From Hyphomicrobium zavarzinii ATCC 27496 (GTDB taxonomy: Bacteria > Pseudomonadota > Alphaproteobacteria > Rhizobiales > Hyphomicrobiaceae), in assembly GCF_000383415.1 (NCBI RefSeq), contig NZ_KB911255.1:356001-420000 (forward strand): DNA of 64,000 nucleotides, given 5' to 3'. Numbering within the stretch: the stretch's first letter is position 1; each line of letters opens with the position of its first letter. The notes below the pieces were generated by a model. It did no database searches, had not been told where the DNA came from, and saw nothing but the letters and a program-made list of their open reading frames with translations. Below are positions 1-8,207 of this stretch, piece by piece. A program made the position numbers and the translations under genes.

Positions 1-654
1 GATGGTGGCGGCTGCGCGGTAGTCCTCGCAAGCCGCGTGAATGGCCATCGGATCGAAGAAGGATTCCACGTAATGGCGCAGCACAGGCTCATCGAAGGCG
101 CCGTCGGTGCGGCACCAGGAGGCCAGCGTGTGGCGGATGTAATAGTGCGTGTTGTTGGCGATCATCCGCTCGGGAAAATCTGCCGGCTGGATCAGGAAGA
201 ACCAGTGGTAGTAGGCGGTCGCGAACTCGCGGTCGGTGGCGGCGTACATGGTGGCCGTCGGCGCGATGTCGAGCACGGCCAGGCGCTCGACCGCGCTCTG
301 ATGATCGAGCGCGAGGCGATGGGCGACGCGCCCGCCTCGGTCGTGGCCGACGAGGCGAAAGCGCTCGAAGCCCAAGGCCCGCATCAAAGCGACCTGATCG
401 GCGGCCATGGCGCGCTTGGCGTAGGCGGCATGATCGGCGCCGCCCGGCGGCTTGCTCGATTGTCCGTAGCCGCGCAGATCGGCGGCGACCACGGTGAAGC
501 GCTCGGCCAGGGGCGCGGCGATTTTGCGCCAGCAGGCCCGCGTTTGCGGATAACCGTGCAAAAGCAGCAAAGGCGGGCCGGAGCCCCCTTTCACGGCTGC
601 GATCTCAATGCCGTTGCCGACCGGGATGGTGTGTGATGTAAAGCTCTCGAACAT
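1..654 (-). CDS. Haloacetate (fluoroacetate) dehalogenase-like alpha/beta hydrolase, 3' end outside window
   Basis: The gene starts at the ATG complementary to 652-654 and stays open to base 1, giving 218 codons without a stop, so its C-terminus lies outside. The N-terminus has the alpha/beta-hydrolase oxyanion segment LLLLHGYPQT. A GHDRGGR nucleophile elbow follows, with Asp near residue 105 and the two Arg residues that hold carboxylate in fluoroacetate dehalogenases. A His-Trp pair near 150-151 matches the halide-binding pair of that family. These features favour hydrolytic dehalogenation of a 2-haloacid over epoxide hydrolysis, although epoxide hydrolases share the fold. The catalytic His should lie in the missing part. 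It diverges from the fumarylacetoacetase-family gene. Family call firm, substrate inferred. Confidence 0.8.
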   Translation of the reverse strand, partial: MFESFTSHTIPVGNGIEIAAVKGGSGPPLLLLHGYPQTRACWRKIAAPLAERFTVVAADLRGYGQSSKPPGGADHAAYAKRAMAADQVALMRALGFERFRLVGHDRGGRVAHRLALDHQSAVERLAVLDIAPTATMYAATDREFATAYYHWFFLIQPADFPERMIANNTHYYIRHTLASWCRTDGAFDEPVLRHYVESFFDPMAIHAACEDYRAAATI

Positions 655-672
655 CTCGGACAGGGGCTGGCC

Positions 673-682
673 ACGTTAACGT
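673..682. promoter_or_regulatory. Perfect 10-bp palindrome in a divergent promoter region
   Basis: ACGTTAACGT reads the same on both strands and is loosely flanked by GGCC on both sides. It lies in the 73-bp gap between the divergent hydrolase (start 654) and fumarylacetoacetase-family (start 728) genes. The position fits an operator serving either or both genes. The binding protein is unknown, and a 10-bp palindrome could arise by chance. Confidence 0.3.
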
Positions 683-727
683 TTGGCCGATCCTACGACA
701 GCTTGCACACGATGAGGGGGACTTTTC

Positions 728-1576
728 ATGAAGCTTGTGCGGTTCGGACCCAAGGGCTCGGAGAAGCCCGGACTGGTGGACAAGGACGGCAAGATCCGTG
801 ATCTCTCCGCGCACGTGGCGGACATCACGGGTGAGACGCTCTCGCCGGAGAGCCTCGCCAAGCTCAAGGCGCTCGATCCGGCCTCGCTGCCGCTGGCGCC
901 GGAGGGCGTGCGGCTCGGGCAGCCGGTGGCACGGCCGTGGAGCTTCATCGCCATCGGCCTCAACTATGCGGATCACGCCAAGGAGGCCGGCCTCGAGATT
1001 CCTTCCGAGCCGATCATCTTCAATAAGCTCGGCAACACCGTCTCGGGTCCGTTCGACGACGTGATCTATCCGAAGAACTCCGACCGCATGGACTGGGAGC
1101 TGGAGCTTGCCTTCGTGATCGGCAAGCGCGCCCGCTATGTCGAGGAGAAGGACGCGATGGACTACGTCGCGGGCTATGCGATCTGCAACGACGTCTCTGA
1201 GCGGCGCTTCCAGATGAAGCGCAACGGCCAATGGTTCAAGGGTAAGGCGGCCGAGACGTTCGGGCCGCTGGGACCGTGGCTGGTGACGACCGACGAGATC
1301 CCCGATCCGTCAAACCTCAAGATGTCGCTCAAGGTCAACGGCGAGGTGAAGCAGCAGGGATCGACGGCGACCATGATCTTCTCGATCCCCTATCTCGTCG
1401 CGTACGTCACGCAGTTCTGCGTGCTGGAGCCGGGCGACATCGTGACGACGGGCACGCCGCCCGGCGTCGGCTCGGTGATGAAGCCGCCGCAGTACCTCAA
1501 GGCCGGCGACGTGATGGAACTCGAGATCGAAGGCCTCGGCCTCCAGCGCCAGACGGTCGTACCGTTCACGGGCTGA
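728..1576 (+). CDS. Fumarylacetoacetate hydrolase (FAH) family protein
   Basis: This 282-residue protein has an N-terminal cap of about 70 residues and then the FAH fold. The metal-binding acidic residues are visible: E124 and E126 in DWELELAFVIG, and D155 in CNDVSER. A TGTPPGVG loop near the C-terminus is also typical. The family cleaves C-C or C-O bonds next to a carbonyl using Mg or Mn. Members of this length are often labelled ureidoglycolate lyase, 2-keto-4-pentenoate hydratase-like or acylpyruvase, and the substrate cannot be chosen from sequence. The ATG follows a GAGGGGG ribosome binding site. The divergent dehalogenase-like gene suggests catabolism of a small organic acid, by inference only. 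Confidence 0.87.
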   Translation: MKLVRFGPKGSEKPGLVDKDGKIRDLSAHVADITGETLSPESLAKLKALDPASLPLAPEGVRLGQPVARPWSFIAIGLNYADHAKEAGLEIPSEPIIFNKLGNTVSGPFDDVIYPKNSDRMDWELELAFVIGKRARYVEEKDAMDYVAGYAICNDVSERRFQMKRNGQWFKGKAAETFGPLGPWLVTTDEIPDPSNLKMSLKVNGEVKQQGSTATMIFSIPYLVAYVTQFCVLEPGDIVTTGTPPGVGSVMKPPQYLKAGDVMELEIEGLGLQRQTVVPFTG

Positions 1577-1595
1577 GCGGCCCTCCTCCTGACAT

Positions 1596-2027
1596 TCAGC
1601 CGCCGGCGTTCCGTTTGGCGTCGGCGGCGATCCGCTCTTCCTGCGCGCGCAGCTCGGGGGTGAAGGCTTCGCCGAAGTCGTCGGCCTCGAACACCGGGCG
1701 GATCTCGATCTCGGTTTCCTCGTCGTGCGGGTTGGGGCAACGCTTCACCCAGGCGATGGCCTCGGCAAGGTCTTTCACCTTCCAGAGCCAATAGCCGGCG
1801 ATCACCTCCTTGGTTTCGGCGAACGGTCCGTCGATGACGAGGCGGTCCTTGCCCGAGAAGCGCACACGCGCGCCCTTGCTGGAGGGATGGAGTCCTTCGC
1901 CCGCGAGCAGGATGCCCGCCTTCACCAGCTCCTCATTGTAGTTGCCCATGTCGGTCAGAAGCTGCTCGCCCGGCATCTCGCCCGCCTCCGACGACTTGCT
2001 GGCTTTGACGATGACCATGACCTTCAT
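1596..2027 (-). CDS. YCII/DGPF-domain protein
   Basis: A 143-residue cytosolic protein of the YCII-related ferredoxin-like fold. It opens with MKVMVIVKASKSSEAGEMP and contains the hallmark DGPFAETKE segment near residues 66-74, followed by GYWLWKVKDLAEAIAWV. Members of this group are widespread and mostly uncharacterised. Some are encoded beside sigma factors of the ECF41 type, but none is present here. The start follows an AGGAGA-type site just upstream on the minus strand. It is convergent with the FAH-family gene, with about 20 bp between the stops. The family call is secure, and there is no basis for a function. Confidence 0.82.
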   Translation of the reverse strand: MKVMVIVKASKSSEAGEMPGEQLLTDMGNYNEELVKAGILLAGEGLHPSSKGARVRFSGKDRLVIDGPFAETKEVIAGYWLWKVKDLAEAIAWVKRCPNPHDEETEIEIRPVFEADDFGEAFTPELRAQEERIAADAKRNAGG

Positions 2028-2191
2028 GGGGATCTCTCCTGCTTACGGTTTGTGTCTCCGGCTGTCCGGCGTTCGCCCGATCAGCGGCTCTCGCAATGAA
2101 GACGGCGGACACGCCTGCGTTCCGACATCCCGCGAAAAAAAGAAATGAGGCGTGATGAAATCGGATCCGTGCGGCCGCGCGGGGCGATCTG

Positions 2192-2902
2192 TCAGCGCAC
2201 CGAGAACTTGAAAGGCACCGAGACCACCATGGGGCCGTTGTTCGCATCGCTCGGCATCGGGGGGAAGGGGGCGGCCCGGTCGATCGAAGCGACGGCGGCT
2301 TCGTCCAGAACCTTCGAGCCCGAGCTTGCGGTCACCTCGCGCGAGATCAACTCGCCTTGCGGGCCGACGGTGAAGCGGACAATGACCGTTCCGACCTCGC
2401 GGGAGCGCGGGTTCACCTTCTTCTTCGAGATGTGCGAGAACAGCCTGCCGCGATAGGCGGAGATGGCGGTCGTATCGCCGCCCGTCTGCTTGGCGCCGGC
2501 AGCGCGCTGCTCGTCAACGGCGATTTCTGTCTGCTCGACGGCTGCGACCTGCTCGGGCTTCGCCTCCTTGATCTCCTCAGGCTCCGGCTCGCGAACGATC
2601 TTCTCCTGCTCGGGGCCGAACTCGGACCCGATCACGTGCTGCACGTCCTCCTCGATCGGCTTTACTTCCTCGACGGGAGGGGCGGCCTGGACGACCGGGG
2701 GCGGGGCTTCGACGGCGTCGACGTTCATTTCCGCTTCGCCGAGCTTGGCCACGCCTTCGATGGCGATGCCTTGCTCGACCACGAAGGTGTCCTCGCCGGT
2801 TCCTTCATCCAGAGATGCGCCGCCGGGCGAAATCAGGAAGAACCCCACGATCGCCCCGTGGAGGAGGAAGGAGACCAGCCATGTTACAGCCCGTAGCGTC
2901 AT
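2192..2902 (-). CDS. tonB: TonB-family energy transducer
   Basis: A 236-residue protein from the ATG complementary to 2900-2902, with GGAG upstream; a longer reading to 2983 would run into exbD. Residues 5-24 form a single N-terminal membrane helix with the SFLLHG motif typical of TonB. Residues 60-150 are rich in Pro, Glu and Val and would span the periplasm. The TonB C-terminal domain covers about 165-236. It is the last gene of an operon (secreted protein, exbB, exbD, tonB), 25 bp after exbD. It should couple proton motive force to outer-membrane receptors, most simply the two encoded just across the divergent promoter region. Confidence 0.88.
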   Translation of the reverse strand: MTLRAVTWLVSFLLHGAIVGFFLISPGGASLDEGTGEDTFVVEQGIAIEGVAKLGEAEMNVDAVEAPPPVVQAAPPVEEVKPIEEDVQHVIGSEFGPEQEKIVREPEPEEIKEAKPEQVAAVEQTEIAVDEQRAAGAKQTGGDTTAISAYRGRLFSHISKKKVNPRSREVGTVIVRFTVGPQGELISREVTASSGSKVLDEAAVASIDRAAPFPPMPSDANNGPMVVSVPFKFSVR

Positions 2903-2927
2903 TGCGCCTGGCGGCTCCGCATTTGCG

Positions 2928-3377
2928 TTATTGTGCGCTCTTGGGCTTGGGCTGGGAGAGAAGCGACACGCGACCGTATCCACTCTCGCCCACGCGGCCC
3001 AGCACGTCCATCACGTCGCCGTAGTTGCTCTTCTTGTCGGCTCGGACGTAGACGACGGTATCGCCCTCGGAGGCACGCAGCTCACGAAGGCGCGGCACGA
3101 GATTGTCACTCGAGACCTGCTCCTCGCGAATGTAGAGAGACCCGTCGCCCGCGAGCGAGACGACCATGGCCTTCTTGGATTGACTGACGCGGGCGGCGGA
3201 AGTGTTGGGCAACTCCAGGGGGACGCCCGCGACCATCAGGGGCGCGGCGACCATGAAGATGATGAGAAGAACGAGCATCACGTCGACCATCGGCGTGATG
3301 TTGATCTCCGCCATCGGGCGATAGCCACTATCGTCCTCGTCGCCCTGGGGCGAGCCATTTCCGACCGCCATGCCCAT
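2928..3377 (-). CDS. exbD: Biopolymer transport protein ExbD/TolR family
   Basis: A 149-residue protein with one membrane helix (about 28-48) carrying the essential proton-relay Asp at residue 32 in [15 protein letters not shown]. The rest is a periplasmic domain that ends [13 protein letters not shown]. Its start codon overlaps the exbB stop by one base (TGATG), so translation is likely coupled. The tonB neighbour, and the absence of tolA, tolB or pal here, favour ExbD over TolR. In the complex, ExbD and ExbB form the proton channel that powers TonB. Confidence 0.92.
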   Translation of the reverse strand: MGMAVGNGSPQGDEDDSGYRPMAEINITPMVDVMLVLLIIFMVAAPLMVAGVPLELPNTSAARVSQSKKAMVVSLAGDGSLYIREEQVSSDNLVPRLRELRASEGDTVVYVRADKKSNYGDVMDVLGRVGESGYGRVSLLSQPKPKSAQ

Positions 3378-4093
3378 CAGTGAGACTTTCCTGCACGCAG
3401 GGGCTCGCCGGTGGTGGCGGTGCGGGCGAAGCCCTCAGACTGGGGGCGCGAAAGGCGGCGGGCCAGCTCAGTGATGGTGGAACCTGCGCGATTGGCGCCG
3501 CGGCCGAGCGACACAGAGATCATGTTGTAGGCCATGACCGCCGGGATGGCCGCCGCAAGGCCGAGAGCCGTGGCGAAGAGGGCTTCCGCGATGCCGGGCG
3601 CCACGACCGCGAGGGACGTGTCCTTCTGCTGGGCGATCGACGTGAAGCTGTTCATGATGCCCCACACCGTTCCGAAGAGGCCGATGAAGGGGGCTGCCGA
3701 GCCGACGGTGGCGAGAAACGGCAGGCCGACCTCGAGGCGCTGCAATTCGCCCTTGAGGGCGGAGCGCATGGCGCGCTCCAGGCGCGCTCGCAACTCGCTG
3801 CGGCTCTCGTTGCGGCTGGCGCCGTCGTCGGCCTCGTGGTGGGCCGCGGAGAGGAGCGTGCGGACAAGGCCGCGAGGGGCCTCGGCCGGGCTCTCGTCGG
3901 TCACCGAACGCTCCAGGCGGCGCAGGTCGCGGCCTAGCTTCGTGAGGCGGATCGACTTCTCCAGGATGATGGCCCAGCATGCTACCGAGGCGATCGCCAA
4001 GAGGGCCATGACCGTCTTCACGACGGGGTCTGCTTGCAGGATAAGGCCGTAAATCGAGAAATCGTGACCGGCCGCGACCGTGATCTGCTCCAC
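3377..4093 (-). CDS. exbB: Proton channel ExbB (MotA/TolQ/ExbB family)
   Basis: A 238-residue inner-membrane protein. A first helix covers about 27-45. After a long cytoplasmic loop come the two helices that form the family signature, with [16 protein letters not shown] near 135-150 and [19 protein letters not shown] near 168-186. The conserved Thr and small residues line the proton path. It overlaps exbD by one base and follows the secreted-protein gene by 16 bp, so the four genes read as one operon. It powers TonB-dependent uptake. Confidence 0.92.
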   Translation of the reverse strand: MEQITVAAGHDFSIYGLILQADPVVKTVMALLAIASVACWAIILEKSIRLTKLGRDLRRLERSVTDESPAEAPRGLVRTLLSAAHHEADDGASRNESRSELRARLERAMRSALKGELQRLEVGLPFLATVGSAAPFIGLFGTVWGIMNSFTSIAQQKDTSLAVVAPGIAEALFATALGLAAAIPAVMAYNMISVSLGRGANRAGSTITELARRLSRPQSEGFARTATTGEPLRAGKSH

Positions 4094-4109
4094 GACGGAT
4101 ACCCTTTAC

Positions 4110-4550
4110 TTACTTCGACAGTTGCACATTCGTGAGCGACTTCACCGTCATTCCCGCGAGGCAGTTATCGAGCGGACCTGCATCGGCTTTGCACTCCACG
4201 ACATCGTTGATCAGGAAGCTCCCGATCTTGTCGCAGGCAATGTTGTCCAAATCGAAGAGCTTCACCGTGCGCTTCTGGGGCTTGAGCGGTGCCAGATCCA
4301 TGGCGAAGCGGCGGCCGATCACGCCATCCTGCTGAAAAAGCACGATATCGAGCTTGTAGGACTGGTAGGCCGTCGCGTCATCGTTCTGGACGACGAGATA
4401 GGCGCGGCAGCCAGAGCCCTGCGGCTCCAGCTTGTTGAGCTCGACGGACAGCGCGGGCGGTCCTGCAAGGACCGGAAGGGCGCCTACGGATAGCGATGCA
4501 AGGGCGACGAAGCCGAGCGCGGTGCCTCGGGAGCGAATGGGCCAGTTCAA
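4110..4550 (-). CDS. Small secreted protein leading the exbB-exbD-tonB operon
   Basis: A 146-residue protein with a clear signal peptide: basic start MNWPIRSRG, hydrophobic core, and likely cleavage after LPVLAG near residue 30. The mature part is beta-rich and holds four Cys residues that could form two disulfides. I do not recognise a named domain. It is the first gene of the TonB operon, 16 bp before exbB, so it is probably a periplasmic or surface accessory to the same uptake system. That is an inference from position. It should be co-regulated with exbB. Confidence 0.7.
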   Translation of the reverse strand: MNWPIRSRGTALGFVALASLSVGALPVLAGPPALSVELNKLEPQGSGCRAYLVVQNDDATAYQSYKLDIVLFQQDGVIGRRFAMDLAPLKPQKRTVKLFDLDNIACDKIGSFLINDVVECKADAGPLDNCLAGMTVKSLTNVQLSK

Positions 4551-5048
4551 GAAATGCCTCCTAGACCTCAGAATTCCGGCCCGCTTTGCCCACTCTTCGC
4601 CACGCGGGCGACTGCGGGATGCCGGCTCTTTGCTTCATTATAACCTGACACCGAGCCGCAGTCCCCGCAGTCTTGAGCAGAAATCTCGGGTCGGCATTCC
4701 GAATCTTGCGTCGTCCTCACGCTCTTCTTCGACAGAACGGAGTGGTGCCTGGAAACCGGCATCCCCGGCCGGTGATTTTCGAGGTGGGCGCAGAGCTTGC
4801 CCGTCAATATCGCGAAACCTGCCCTTGGCGCAACTCATCCGAACACGTTCACACCCGGCATGGCGGGCCAGGAATACCTCGCGGAGGGCACTCAGAAGGC
4901 GGCAAAACCTGCCGGTGCCTGCCTGCACCACTCCGGTTCCTTAGGTGTATCCGGAGATGACGATCCTGATTGATTTTCACCCAGATTATTACGGGACTTA
5001 TTCCCTAAATAGGATGAAGTTCTGTAATTGGGAGCAGGTGATTGCAAA

Positions 5049-5067
5049 ATCGGGAAAAATTCCCGAT
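5049..5067. promoter_or_regulatory. Perfect 8-3-8 inverted repeat upstream of a TonB-dependent receptor
   Basis: ATCGGGAA and TTCCCGAT are separated by AAA. The core GGGA-N5-TCCC recurs 59 bp upstream at 4993-5005 with a different spacer, as expected for two operator sites. It lies about 60 bp upstream of the predicted -35 box. A related dyad with reversed half-sites is found before the second receptor at 8071-8090. The regulator is unknown, and it is not the Irr/ICE or Fur box that I know. Confidence 0.5.
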
Positions 5068-5128
5068 GCGAGAGTGTCACATACTCCATGAAATCCTGCC
5101 GTTTGTGGGAAAGATCACTGTTACTTTG

Positions 5129-5156
5129 TTGACCGTTTTTTCCTGTGGCTCATAGT
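5129..5156 (+). promoter_or_regulatory. Sigma-70-like promoter for the first TonB-dependent receptor
   Basis: TTGACC and CATAGT are separated by 16 bp. Transcription would start near 5163 and leave a leader of about 100 bases before the ATG at 5264. A TCCC-GAA-GGGA dyad at 5159-5169 overlaps the predicted start point and could be a further regulator site. Assigned by eye. Confidence 0.45.
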
Positions 5157-5263
5157 CCTCCCGAAGGGAAGGGGAACGGCTGTCAAGGAACTGTGCGGAT
5201 ACAACGTTACGCGCACCGCCAGCCCACTACCGACTATTAGTAACCAAGGGGAGCACGGGGCTA

Positions 5264-7735
5264 ATGAATCTCAGTCGGATCGCGCTGGTCGCAGGAGCAC
5301 TTGTCGTCGGGTCGCAAGGCGCCGCCGCGCAGGACGCCGCTGGCGGTAATCAGTCAGGGGCCGCTGGAAGCGAGCTGCCCGCGATCGACGTCGTGCAGGA
5401 AACCCCGGTTCAAAAGGCTGCGCGGGCCAAGAAGAAGGCCGTCGCCGTGTCGCCGCTCTCGAGCGCACCGTCGACGCCTGCGCCGGAGGCTCCCACCGAA
5501 ACTCCGGCCGTGAAGGTGCCGAGCGCGGTGACGACCGTATCGGACAGCGACATCCAACGCGAGGGCACGGGACAGGTACAGCAAGCGCTGCAGCAGCAGG
5601 TTCCGGGTGTCATTCTCTCCGACGCCGCCGGCAACCCGATGCGCGCGGAAGTTTCGTTCCGCGGCTTCGACGCCTCGCCGGTCAGCGGCCGCTCTCAGGG
5701 CCTGGCCGTCTATCAGAACGGCGTGCGCATCAACGAAGCGTTCGGCGACACGGTTCAGTGGGACGTTCTTCCGAGCAACGCGATCGCATCGATGTCGGTC
5801 GTCAGCAACAACCCGTCGTTCGGTTTGAACGCACTGGGTGGCGCGGTCAGCATCCTCATGAAAGACGGGTTTAGCTACGAGGGTGCCGAGGTCGACGTGA
5901 TGGGTGGCTCGTACGGACGCCGCCAGGTTGGCGTTCAGGCGGGCGGATCGAGCGGAAACGCGAGCATCTATGTCGCGGCCGAGGGTATCAAGGAAGACGG
6001 CTTCCGTGATTTCTCCGACAGCGAGATCAAGCGCTTTTACGGCGACATCGGCCTCAAGGGCAGCTTTGCAGAATTCCATTTCAGCCTGACCGCCGCCGAC
6101 AATCATTTCGGAGCGACGGCTGCTGCGCCGATCCAGCTTCTCGAGAAGAGCTGGAGCAATACGTTCACGTCGCCTCAGACGACCGATCTTGAAGTCTTGA
6201 TGCCGACGATCTCGGGCACCGTGAAGGCAACCAATACACTGACGCTCTCCGGCGCAGGCTACTATCGCCGTTATAAGAACCGCGTCGTTGACGGCAACGT
6301 CACGGAGGCTGAAGAGTGCCCCTCTACGCCGCCCGGTGGCGACCCCGCCGAGGAGTACCTCTGCCTTGAGGGCGACGATAACCAGCCCATCGTCGATACG
6401 AATGGAAATCTCATCCCGATCGATGACGTTAGCGACAACGAGGAGCTCGTTGGCTCTATCGAGCGTCTCAGAACCGACAGCGACAGCTGGGGTGGCGTTA
6501 TTGAAGGGCAGGAGAAGAGCCCGCTGTTCGGCCGTCCGAACCTGTTCATCGCCGGTTTGTCGTACGATCACGGACGCTCGCGCTACAAGACGTCGAGCGA
6601 ACTCGGCGAGATCGGGCCGGGCTACGTGGTTGATGGCTCCGGCGTGATGATCGGCGGCGTGGAGAACCTGGTTGATCCGGACGAGGCGGATGAACTCGCT
6701 CCGCGCGACCTGAAGACCGAGAACACCTACTGGGGTCTCTATTTCTCGAACGCGCTGGACGTCACGGACCGCCTCACGGTGACCGTGGGTGGCCGCTATA
6801 ACTATGCGCGTATCAAGCTCGAAGATCAGACGGGCGAGTTCAGCGAACTCAACGCCACCAATACCTATGAGCGGTTCAACCCGATGGCAGGCGCCAACTT
6901 CAAGCTGCTGCCCGGCCTCTCGCTCTACGGTGGCTACTCGGAATCGAACCGCGCGCCGACGCCGGCCGAGTTGGGTTGCGCCGAGCCTGAGGTTCCGTGT
7001 CTTATCGAGAGCTTCCTGACGGATGACCCGCCGCTGGAGCAGGTGGTCGGACATACGGCAGAACTCGGACTGCGCGGACAGGGCAACTACTATGGCGGCC
7101 GCTACACCTGGGGCGCCGGCTTGTTCCGGACCCTGGCCTCCGACGACATTCTGCCGGTCATGGTCGACAATCGCATCTTCTTCGTGAACGCTGGCGATAC
7201 GCTGCGGCAGGGCGTCGAATTGTCCGCCGGTTACGAGACGCGCAAATGGAATGTTTATGCGACGTACGCCTTCGTCGACGCGACCCTCGACAAGTGCACC
7301 AATCCTGACGATGACGGCCTCTGCGCCTTCCTGGAGCAGGGCGACCGCCTCCCCGGCATTCCGCGCCATCGCTTCAAGGCAGGCTTCGAGTACTGGCTGA
7401 CCTCCAAGTGGAAGTTCGGCGCGGATCTCGTTGCGGCCAGCAACTCGCCGTTCTTCCCCAACGAGGAATCGGCAGAGGATGACCTTCACGCTCTTCTTGC
7501 AGGCTATACTCGGGTCGACCTCCATACGTCGTACGACATCACGGACAACATCCAGATCTATGGTCTCGTGAAGAATCTGTTCGATCGGAAATATGGCCTC
7601 TACGGCACGTATTTCGAAACGAGCGATGTCAGCCCGATCAACGAGGAGCTGAACGGCTTCCCGCTCACAGACCCGCGCACCATCTCCCCGTCTCAGCCCT
7701 TCGCGGCCTACGGCGGCGTGAAGGTGAAGTTCTAA
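5264..7735 (+). CDS. TonB-dependent outer-membrane receptor
   Basis: An 823-residue receptor. A signal peptide ends near GAAAQ (about residue 23). A TonB-box-like stretch PAIDVVQE follows near 39-46, then a Pro/Ala linker. The plug domain (about 85-200) includes VSFRGFDASP and LAVYQNGVRINEAFGDTVQWD. The beta-barrel ends in VKVKF with the terminal Phe required for outer-membrane insertion. Predicted outer loops are acidic and contain Cys pairs, for example around EECPSTPPGG and EEYLCLEGDD. The ATG follows AAGGGGAG. The ligand cannot be named. The divergent exbBD-tonB operon and the second receptor downstream suggest one uptake system. Confidence 0.9.
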   Translation: MNLSRIALVAGALVVGSQGAAAQDAAGGNQSGAAGSELPAIDVVQETPVQKAARAKKKAVAVSPLSSAPSTPAPEAPTETPAVKVPSAVTTVSDSDIQREGTGQVQQALQQQVPGVILSDAAGNPMRAEVSFRGFDASPVSGRSQGLAVYQNGVRINEAFGDTVQWDVLPSNAIASMSVVSNNPSFGLNALGGAVSILMKDGFSYEGAEVDVMGGSYGRRQVGVQAGGSSGNASIYVAAEGIKEDGFRDFSDSEIKRFYGDIGLKGSFAEFHFSLTAADNHFGATAAAPIQLLEKSWSNTFTSPQTTDLEVLMPTISGTVKATNTLTLSGAGYYRRYKNRVVDGNVTEAEECPSTPPGGDPAEEYLCLEGDDNQPIVDTNGNLIPIDDVSDNEELVGSIERLRTDSDSWGGVIEGQEKSPLFGRPNLFIAGLSYDHGRSRYKTSSELGEIGPGYVVDGSGVMIGGVENLVDPDEADELAPRDLKTENTYWGLYFSNALDVTDRLTVTVGGRYNYARIKLEDQTGEFSELNATNTYERFNPMAGANFKLLPGLSLYGGYSESNRAPTPAELGCAEPEVPCLIESFLTDDPPLEQVVGHTAELGLRGQGNYYGGRYTWGAGLFRTLASDDILPVMVDNRIFFVNAGDTLRQGVELSAGYETRKWNVYATYAFVDATLDKCTNPDDDGLCAFLEQGDRLPGIPRHRFKAGFEYWLTSKWKFGADLVAASNSPFFPNEESAEDDLHALLAGYTRVDLHTSYDITDNIQIYGLVKNLFDRKYGLYGTYFETSDVSPINEELNGFPLTDPRTISPSQPFAAYGGVKVKF

Positions 7736-7765
7736 ACTCCCACCTTTCTCCCAAAGGCGGCTCTT

Positions 7766-7806
7766 AAGAGGCCGGTTGCTCAGCAACCGGCCTCTTTTCT
7801 TTTTTG
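7766..7806 (+). terminator. Rho-independent terminator after the first receptor
   Basis: AAGAGGCCGGTTG and its exact complement CAACCGGCCTCTT form a 13-bp stem with a 5-base loop, followed by a T-rich run (TTCTTTTTT). It starts 30 bp after the receptor stop. This separates the two receptor genes into different transcription units. Confidence 0.92.
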
Positions 7807-7942
7807 GCGGTCTGCGTGGCGGAGCGGAAGAATCGGTAGCCGGCTTGCTTCGCGACGAGCGCTTCTTCGCTCTAGGGCCTTTCATCCGATCGGGCGTTTT
7901 CTGGCATCAAATAGTTCCCGGGCAAATTTCTTATCCGTATAA

Positions 7943-7991
7943 TTACATCAGTATACACACTTCAGCATGTAACGTACAAATACTGATGTAA
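7943..7991. repeat. Perfect 11-bp inverted repeat with 27-bp spacer
   Basis: TTACATCAGTA at 7943-7953 is matched exactly by TACTGATGTAA at 7981-7991. It lies in A+T-rich intergenic DNA and is followed by no T-tract, so it is not a terminator. Either a pair of operator half-sites or an RNA hairpin is possible. Confidence 0.55.
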
Positions 7992-8070
7992 GTAACGCAT
8001 AAGGTATTGTTGCCACCGTATAGATCGCGAGTCGAAGATGCTTAGGTGCAACATCTGAAGAGTTTCCGTG

Positions 8071-8090
8071 TTCCCGAGAAATATCGGGAA
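8071..8090. promoter_or_regulatory. 7-6-7 inverted repeat upstream of the second receptor
   Basis: TTCCCGA, a 6-base spacer GAAATA, and TCGGGAA. These are the same half-site words as in the dyad at 5049-5067 before the first receptor, but facing the other way. It lies about 120 bp upstream of the receptor start. A shared regulator is plausible, although the reversed arrangement weakens the case. Confidence 0.45.
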
Positions 8091-8207
8091 ATAGTGCCAT
8101 TGTCGGTGCCAGGACTCTCCGACATTTCTGAATTTGACCAAAAAGAGGCCAATTGGCGCTGGGGTGCCTTGGTCCGCCAGAACAGGGTCGAATAGGGAGT
8201 GGGCGGG

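Larger units (their letters stand above)
4551..5263. other. 713-bp divergent control region of the TonB operon and receptor
   Basis: No convincing gene is present. Short open frames on both strands lack ribosome binding sites and family features. The right part (4970-5160) is clearly richer in A+T than its surroundings. It holds GGGA-N5-TCCC dyads at 4993-5005 and 5052-5064 and a sigma-70-like promoter at 5129-5156 reading toward the receptor gene. The promoter for the leftward operon should lie in the left part, but I cannot place it. Confidence 0.6.
7807..8207. other. 400-bp intergenic control region before the second receptor
   Basis: No convincing gene. The region is rich in A+T between about 7905 and 8030. 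It contains two perfect inverted repeats (7943-7953 with 7981-7991, and 8071-8090). I could not place a confident promoter. Confidence 0.55.

Noticed and set aside
2100-2190. Terminator after tonB
   Set aside because: A T-run exists on the minus strand (complement of 2136-2144), but I see no stable stem directly before it.
5060-5263. Cobalamin riboswitch in the leader of the first receptor
   Set aside because: I looked for a B12 box and the conserved GCCACTG core and did not find either; the leader after the predicted start is only about 100 bases.
5354-7885. An 843-codon open frame on the minus strand opposite the first receptor
   Set aside because: It is a shadow of the receptor frame: it is dominated by Arg, Val, Ala and Asp, has no domain, signal or ribosome binding site, and covers the receptor's own terminator.
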